The notes beneath the pieces were generated by a model. It saw only the letters and a list, made by a program, of their open reading frames with translations, was not told where the DNA came from and ran no database searches. Below are positions 57,990 to 64,000 of a DNA stretch of 64,000 nucleotides, in pieces. The DNA is from Zingiber officinale. Lineage: Eukaryota > Streptophyta > Magnoliopsida > Zingiberales > Zingiberaceae. The stretch is from positions 99,927,712 to 99,991,711 of the forward strand of contig NC_055991.1 of NCBI RefSeq assembly GCF_018446385.1, read 5' to 3'. The translations under genes and the position numbers were made by a program. Every line of letters begins with the position of its first letter. Position 1 is the stretch's first letter.

Positions 57990-58335
57990 CGGTCGTGTAA
58001 ACCTCACACGGCCATGCCAAGATTTGAAGCCAAATGGAGCCAGGCCGTGTACACCACACAACCATGCAAGCCATCCAGAGCTAAAGCCTTACACAGCCAT
58101 GTAGATCTACATGGATGTGCAGGGTTTCTAGTGAGCAAGAAGGCTATGACCGTGTACATCACACGACCGTGTTAGGTTTCCAGAGGTAGAAGAAATCCAG
58201 ACCGTGTAGATCTACATGGCCATGCAAGGGGGGTTTGAAAGAGGCATGTCACGGCCGTGTACCACACATGGCCGTGTAAGGTTGGCAGAGAAGGGAATGG
58301 CTTTGGTCGTGTGAACCTCACACGGCCGTGTGGCG
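57990..58335. repeat. Cluster of ACACGGCCGTGT-type palindromes
   Basis: About ten variants of CGTGT(A), a short CCTCA or CATCA spacer and CACACGGCC, for example near 58000, 58150, 58250 and 58310. Each can pair with its neighbour. Confidence 0.75.
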
Positions 58336-59574
58336 CCCGAACCTCTCCTCTTTATAAGGCCTTCTTCAAGATTTGAAAGGGGATCTTCTCCCTTTTGGGG
58401 GGATTCAAGATTTGGATGTTCCTCCACCTTCTTGGGGGGATTTTCGGTGATCTAAGGGCAGATCTTCATCGTTTAGACTCCGGGGAAGCAAGGATTGGAT
58501 CTGAAGACCGTTCTTTATCAAAGATAAGCTTTTCTTCCCTTTCTTTCTTGGGTTTAGGAATCAAGATGCTTGTAATCTCTTCATTTCCGGGTTTCTTTCC
58601 TTGTTTCATGGACTAGATATATTGTTCTAGGATGGAGGGAGTAATTGTAAGGATGATTTGATGTAAAACTCATGTAGATATGCCAATTTCCTATTTCTAT
58701 GATTTTACCATGTTTGTATCTATTCTTTCTTGTATGGATTGTTGTGATTAGGGCTTAATTACCATGCTTGATTGAATGTTTGGATATCTTGTGGATCTTG
58801 TAGAGGTGATCCCTCATTCAATTTTTCGAGGGACGTTTGTGACAGGAACATGTCTGTGTAAGGACGTTTGAGGGGTAATCTTGAAGGGGGAATTAGATAT
58901 TTCAAGAGGATAGGATAGATTGTATGTGTTTATATATTATATCTTGATGCGGTTGAGGAGTGATGAATTCTATGTTGATTATCCGAGGGTCGCATGTGGC
59001 AGGCAAGCCCGTGTAAGGACTGTTGGTGCAACCTTAGGTCAAGGTTGACCTGGTTGACCCGACTCGAGTTGACTTGACTCGAGTTGTATTTTGATGTTTG
59101 ACAAGAACAGAAGAGTTGTATTTTGATGGGAGATTGTTAATGCAACCTTAGGTCAAGGTTGACCTATTTGACCTGACTCGAGTTGACCTGACTCAAGTTG
59201 TATCTTGATGTTTGACAAGAACAGAAACTTGGGAGGTTGTGGGTGCAACCCTTGGTCAAGGTTGACCTGGTTGACCCAAGGTGAGTTGACTTGGCACGGA
59301 AAAGTCCAAGCAGGGAGCTTGACACGGGAAAAGTCCAAGCGGGGAGCTTGGCACGGGAGAAAGTCCAAGTATGGAGACTTGGCACGGAGAAGTCCAAGTA
59401 TGGGAACTTGGCAAGTGGAAGTCGGAGAGAGCTCGGTAGCTCGTTCTCCGGACTAGGTCAGAGAGGGATCGGTAGCTCGTTCTCTGGACCGGAAGTGAAA
59501 TACGGAGAGGGCTCGGTAGCTCGTTCTCCGGACTAGGTCAGAGAGGGCTCGGTAGCTCGTTCTCTAGATCAGCC

Positions 59575-59800
59575 AGGCAGATTGGAAATCCTGGTGTGTG
59601 AAGCCAGGTGAAAACCCTAGTGAGTGAAGCTAGGTGAAAGTGAAAGTCCTGGTGAGTGAAGCCAGGCAGTGGGAAAGTCCTGGTGAGTGAAGCCAGGCAG
59701 TTGGTGAAAGTCCTGGTGAGTGAAGCTAGGCAAGGGAAAGTCCTAGTGAGTGAAGCCAGGCAGTTGGGAAGTCCTGGTGAGTGAAGCCGGGCAAGGAAAA
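59575..59800. repeat. Short tandem repeats, ~28-bp unit
   Basis: About seven imperfect copies of GAAAGTCCTGGTGAGTGAAG followed by CCAGGCAG or CTAGGCA, within solo LTR 1. A related AAGTCCAAG(C/T)-type ~30-bp repeat lies just before it at 59295-59420. Confidence 0.85.
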
Positions 59801-60044
59801 ATCCAGATGGATCAAGGCTGATTGGACATCTGGTGTTGAGAAGGTCAAGTAGGTCAAGGGAGTGACCGGATACTTGGCATAAAGAGAAAAGTCCAAGTGG
59901 GTCAAAGGGATTGACCGGACACTTGGTGGGGAGTCTTAGCAGGTCAAGGGAGTGACCGGATGCTAAGCATGATGTACCAACAGGTCAAGGTTGACCCGAT
60001 GTTGGTTTGGAAGGCTTGGGACTTGGTTTGGGCAAAAATCAAGC

Positions 60045-60340
60045 TCTGGATCGGTCTGGTGACCGATCCAGTGATACACTGGGTATCTGGATCGGACTGG
60101 AGATCGATCAGAAAGCGATCAGTGTGCCTCTGTGAGCTTACTGATCGGTCTGGGGACCGATCAGCATGAAGCCTGATCGGTCCCCAGGACCGATCAGGGT
60201 ACGCGCACAGAGAGTTGGGAAACTCTCTGTGGAGCATACTGATCGGTCTAGGGACCGATCAGCAGAGAGCCTGATCGGTCCCCGTGACCGATCAGCAGCA
60301 CCCTAGACCGATCAGGGTGGAGCCTGATCGGTCCAGGGCT
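60045..60340. repeat. Cluster of GATCGGTC palindromes in solo LTR 1
   Basis: About seven inverted repeats of the form CTGATCGGTC, 4-6 base loop, GACCGATCAG. Motif and spacing match the cluster in the unrelated Tekay LTR (30985-31410). Confidence 0.88.
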
Positions 60341-61353
60341 AGCCGTTGTGAGTGACAACGGCTAGATTTCGGTCTTCTGTCTTCACAGGTTTGCAGGTTA
60401 TAAAAGGAGATCGAGAGCTTCTACAGTTTTACTTTTTCTTCCTTTTCTGCTGATCCGAAGCTTCTGCTTCTTCTTCTTCACTGCTGTGATTTGAGCTTTG
60501 CTGAGCTCGCTTCTGCTTGAAGCTTCGTGTGAGCTTCATCGACAGGTTCCTGCTGTTGTAGGCGTCTCGTGAAGTTGCTGCTTCATCCAGTCGACAAGAA
60601 GGTAAGCTAGGGTTATTACATTTTTGTATTGTACTTAGTTTCCTGCTGTATTCTTGTACTCCTGTTTATCTTGCTGTTGCAAGACATTGTGGCGAGATTT
60701 CTCCACCCAGAAGGAGTGATTATTAGCCGGGTTTCCGGGGACTCATCCACCGACGGATTGATAGGCTTCGTCCACCTTACGGACACGCCGAGGAGTAGGA
60801 GTATATCTCCGAACCTCGTTACATCGACGCATGTTGAGGTTTGATTTCTCCGCTTTCGTTTCTATTAGTTTTATTTCCGCTGTACTAACTTGATTTGTAG
60901 AAAGAAACGCGTTTTTGGGGTCGGCTATTCACACCCCCCCTCTCTAGCCGCAATCCATCGATCCCAACAAGAACAACATAGATTCATTTCTAATTGATCA
61001 TGTTTAGGTATAGATTTTAGTCCTAGGCCGGTTGTCTATTGCAAGAGGGAACCGGCAACCTTCTACAAAAGATGATCAGTGGAGGAATAGGATTCAGTAG
61101 ATCGTTTACATTGAAGAACCTTACAAAGAAACCAAAACTCCTAGAACATACCTTTACCATTGCCCTTATTCTTGTTTCTTATTCTTTCATTTCTTTACTT
61201 ACATTTCATAGTCATACTTAGCTTTTGAAAACCAATTGATTAGTTATTTAGCTAATTTGTATTGAGACATCTTTAGTGCTTATTCCAGTTCCTGTGGATA
61301 TGATATCTTTTAGTATTACTTACGACATTTCCGTACACTTGCGGAGAGTCAAC

Positions 61354-62622
61354 TGTTGGTGCGGGAAGCATCCGACGATCGAACCTATGTTTTGATTATG
61401 TCAAAGGGTTCAAAGTTAAGGTTCTTTGGTTTCTAACATGTTGAACAAGTGTGCAGGAAAGTCCTAAGGTTTCTTAGGCAAAAGTCCTAGCTGTGGTTAG
61501 GCAAGTGGAAAACCCTAGGGGGTGGTAACCCTAGGTCATAGGGGGTGGTAACCCTATGCGGGAAGTCTTGGCGGGTCGAAGCTTCGGGCAAAAATCCTAG
61601 GGGGTGGTAACCCTAGGTTAAAATCCTGGTGTCGCGAACCGGGTGGAAGTCTGGACTAGCCGGGAAGCGGATGTCCAGCATGAAGACCGGAAGCAACGAA
61701 TGCTGAGCAAAAGTCCAGTCGGTCTGGAGGATCGTACTGGCAACAGGTAAATCTCCTGAGTGGAGTAGGTGAGGGCGCGTTCCCCGTAGAGGGAACAGTA
61801 GGCGTCGGGTCGACCTAGGGTTTCCGGATGGAAACCCGAAGTCAGACTCAGACAGTTCGGATACTGTCAAATCTTCATATTTATGATATTATGTTTGCTA
61901 ACTTTGTCTTGCAGGTTATGTGTGTAGTTTGTAGACTAACGCATTGTGCAGGGACAAAAGAGCAACATTAGCCTTGGATGAACAGTGTCCGAGGCGCCTC
62001 CATGGAGCTTGGAGGCGCCTCGGGTGCGAAGGTGAGCTGGCTGTGCGCTGGCCTTGGAGGCGCCTTGAAGGCCTCTGGAGGCGCCTTGGGAGGCGCCTTG
62101 AAGGCGCATGGAGGCACCTCCAGAGGGATGATGCGCGACTTGATCAGCGCTTATCTACGCATTCAATCCGGAGGCTTGGAGGCGCCTCGGGCAGCCCTGG
62201 AGGCGCCTCCAGCACCCTTTAAAAGGAGGGTTCGAGCACCTCTTCCACAACAACTCCTGCGAATTAACTTCTTGCTACGTGCTGCGAACCTGACAATCCG
62301 AAGTGCTGCTACTGCGACATTCCAACGACCCGGAGCTCCAAGATTTCATTGTCTGTCGTTGGTATAAATTTATTTATTGCAATCTTTGTAATACTTAGTT
62401 TGTAATATTCGAAATTATAGTTGTTGCCCACCGGAAGCGATCAAGGATCGCGGGCCTTCGAGTAGGAGTCGCCTTAGGCTCCGAACGAAGTAAAAATCCT
62501 CTGTGTCTTTCTGTTTGTGCTTATTTTTATTCCGCTGCTTAATTACTCGAACGGTTTTACGAATCGAAAAGAAATAGCCACGAGTGCTATTCACCCCCCC
62601 TCTAGCACGTCTCGATCCAACA
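61354..62622 (+). mobile_element. Solo LTR 2 (1269 bp) at the end of the Athila-like LTR
   Basis: It runs from TGTTGGTGCGGGAAGC to CTCGATCCAACA, with perfect duplication TCAAC at 61349-61353 and 62623-62627. It ends with CACCCCCCCTCTAGCACG, like solo LTR 1, so it is probably a related family. A candidate TTTAAAAGG box is near 62218. It contains GGTAACCCTAGG repeats (61515-61620) and a GGAGGCGCC palindrome cluster (61990-62210). No PBS or coding sequence of its own. Confidence 0.88.
61990..62210. repeat. Cluster of GGAGGCGCCT palindromes in solo LTR 2
   Basis: About ten copies of GAGGCGCCTC or GGAGGCGCCTTG in 220 bases. The frames crossing it on the plus strand are repeat-driven, not genes. 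Confidence 0.88.
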
Positions 62623-62634
62623 TCAACAAGTTTT

Positions 62635-62652
62635 TGGCGCTGTTGTCGGGGA
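62635..62652 (+). other. Athila-like primer-binding site, tRNA-Asp type
   Basis: TGGCGCTGTTGTCGGGGA differs at two positions from the complement of the tRNA-Asp 3' end (TGGCGCCGTTGCCGGGGA), as used by Athila elements. It lies a few bases after the LTR end. Confidence 0.88.
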
Positions 62653-62849
62653 CTGCGATATAACATTAGGGATTATCAATTGAGTTAGACTAAACATAAA
62701 TTTTCTTTTCTTTTCATTTACATAGTTGAATCTAACTTTTTAGAATTCTATTTTCATAACTTTTTCTTGTATATCTTGCTACCTCTTAATAATTTTCTAA
62801 TCGTGGTAACTATAATTTTGTATCTCCTACTTCTCTTCTTTTGCACATC

Positions 62850-64000
62850 AAACATAGTATTCAGGTCATTAGGAGATTATGGGGCCCCAAAGTCTGCCAA
62901 AGAATTAGGGCCGATTGTTTACCCTGAAATTCGAGCAAGAGATTTTATGCGTAAAACATCTTTTATCTCAATGATTCAGTAAGCTCAGTTTGGGGGTCTA
63001 GAGATTGAGAACCCTTATTCACATCTCATGGAATTCTATAGATATTGCTATACTGTGAAATATGAGGAGGTTCCGTCTGATGTTATACAGCTACTGGTTT
63101 GTCCTTTTAGTCTGAAAGATGCTGCGAAGAGATGGTATAATTCTCTGAAATCTCAAAGTATCAAAACCTGGGATGAACTAGAGCAGAAGTTCTTGGGAAA
63201 ATATTTTCCCCCTCAGAAGACTGCTTATTTGAGAAGTCAAATCTTGAATTTTAAGTAACTTTTTGGGGAGGAGCTACATCAAGCTTAGGAAAGATATTCA
63301 TCTCTTTTACAGTCATGTCCGCATCACGGTATTAAGAGATGGTTAATCATGCACATATTCTATGTGGGGCTTTCTTTCTCAAATAAAAGTCAATTAGATA
63401 TAGCCTCTGGAGGATCTTTTTTGAAGAAAATCTTAGAGGAAGCCAATAAGATAATTTGCAGGATTGCATCAAATTTTAATGATTGGTCAGGACAGAATAA
63501 CACAACTCTAATGGCTAATACGGTTGAAGAAAAGGAAAATGGTGAGAAATGAATTACTCTAAATCAGAATGATCTTCAAGTATTATTGCCTTGGTTTTAT
63601 GAGTCTCTTTCAAAAATATTTGATAAAGAGACAGCTTCAATGGAGGAGAAGAAAGGGGATGATATTTCTCTAGAAGATGAAGAAGATTTAGAGAAGGGAT
63701 CTCAAGAAGAAGAAATTAAGTTGATGGAGCAAGGGCTGGCTGTGCCAGAAATAGTGTCACCTCAACTTGAACTTAAGCCATTACCATCAACCCTAAAATA
63801 TGAATTCCTTGTACCAAATTTCACTTTTCCAGTTATAATCAAACTTCTTGATGCTGGGATCATTTATCTAATTTCAGATAGTGAATGGGTGAGCCCAGTA
63901 CACGTAGTCCCAAAGAAAGGGGGAATGACTGTTATCAAAAATGAGGATAACAAACTGATTCCAACACGAACAGTAACGGGGTGACGAATGTGTATTGATT
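62850..64000 (+). pseudogene. Athila-like gag fused to RT start, decayed
   Basis: The gag part reads SFISMIQ, stop, AQFGGLEIENPYSHLMEFYR, then YCYTVKYEEVPSDVIQLLVC, PFSLKDAAKRWYNSLKSQSI and TWDELEQKFLGKYFPPQKTA, the conserved retrotransposon gag domain. Stops fall at about 62981, 63256, 63286 and 63550. From about 63770 it becomes pol: LKPLPSTLKYEFL, then directly KLLDAGIIYLISDSEWVSPV, HVVPKKGGMTVIKNEDNKL and TRTVTG followed by TGA where Trp is expected. Sequence between PVI and KLLDAGI, normally present in Athila pol, is missing, as are most of the late gag and the protease. It runs off the window. Confidence 0.85.

Larger units (their letters stand above)
59021..60969 (+). mobile_element. 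Solo LTR 1 (1949 bp) inside the Athila-like LTR
   Basis: It runs from TGTTGGTGCAACC to CGATCCCAACA, with flanks AGGAC (59016-59020) and AGAAC (60970-60974), a duplication with one mismatch. The Athila LTR resumes on the right. A TATAAAAGG box is at 60399-60407 and a CACCCCCCCTCTCTAGCCGC end is typical of copia-type LTRs. No PBS or coding sequence is present, so it is a solo LTR left by LTR-LTR recombination. It holds short tandem repeats (59575-59800) and GATCGGTC palindromes (60045-60335). A minus-strand frame through 59160-59400 is not a gene. Confidence 0.85.
57670..62630 (+). mobile_element. Athila-like 5' LTR, split by two solo LTRs
   Basis: Own segments are 57670-59020, about 60970-61353, and a few bases before the PBS, together roughly 1.7 kb. 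A TATAAGG box is at 58353-58359. A cluster of CACGGCCGTG-type palindromes covers about 57990-58335. The small ORFs here are not genes. Confidence 0.75.
57670..64000 (+). mobile_element. Athila-like Ty3/gypsy element (5' part; continues beyond window)
   Basis: It starts with the LTR terminus TGATGTGCGTAGATTATA at 57670 after CATGC, the presumed target duplication in copia B RT. The 5' LTR is split by two solo LTRs. A tRNA-Asp type PBS follows at 62635, then Athila-type gag and the start of RT. The coding region has several stops and a gag-to-RT deletion. The 3' half is not in view. Confidence 0.82.

Noticed and set aside
59153-59536. ORFs in solo LTR 1 with AREKSK/ARKSPS repeats
   Set aside because: They are driven by short tandem repeats in an LTR with matching termini.
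60045-60340. GATCGGTC palindromes as bacterial-type operators or integration sites
   Set aside because: They lie inside plant LTRs and occur as arrays; there is no associated regulator or recombinase.

Overview
This window is nuclear DNA from a flowering plant. It is dominated by nested LTR retrotransposons (Ty3/gypsy Tat-, Tekay- and Athila-like, plus several Ty1/copia), with a CACTA transposon, a MITE and one recently amplified host gene. The only plausible functional host gene is intronless, GC-rich and of the PLS-DYW pentatricopeptide-repeat class. Its high GC, together with the repeat families, suggests a commelinid monocot (perhaps Zingiberales), but the species cannot be fixed from the sequence. 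I saw no rRNA, tRNA, CRISPR or bacterial features.

Layout. (1) 1-7514: an internally deleted Tat-lineage gypsy element on the minus strand. It has a 5' LTR, a PBS, a gag start fused to an integrase remnant, two minisatellite arrays (58 bp and 57 bp units), and a three-exon accessory gene running antisense to the element. Its 3' LTR lies left of the window. (2) 7515-26617: two and a half tandem copies of a ~7.6 kb unit, each with a DYW-type PPR gene, a Tat-like LTR remnant, a Tekay-like LTR remnant and (in full units) a Tourist-like MITE. Copies 1 and 2 are frameshifted; copy 3 is intact (723 codons). (3) 26618-29137: a truncated copia LTR (plus) abutting a copia pol remnant (minus, here called copia C). 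(4) 29138-44192: a Tekay chromovirus (plus, TSD GTTGG) inserted in copia C. Its 3' LTR holds a 5.2 kb CACTA element (TSD CGT) carrying pieces of at least three host genes (NOT2/VIP2, CDPK, IST1-like). (5) 44198-44737: the rest of copia C as far as it goes. (6) 44738-57669: copia B (minus), interrupted in RNase H by a complete copia A (47379-57219, TSD GGTAC) and in RT by an Athila-like element. (7) 57670-64000: the Athila-like element (plus), whose 5' LTR holds two solo LTRs, followed by PBS and a decayed gag-pol that runs off the window.

How the parts relate. Target-site duplications and interrupted reading frames give a relative order: copia C first; Tekay and copia B into it; CACTA into Tekay; copia A and Athila into copia B; the two solo LTRs into Athila. 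The PPR array looks very recent because its copies are nearly identical. None of the retroelements in view appears able to move on its own.
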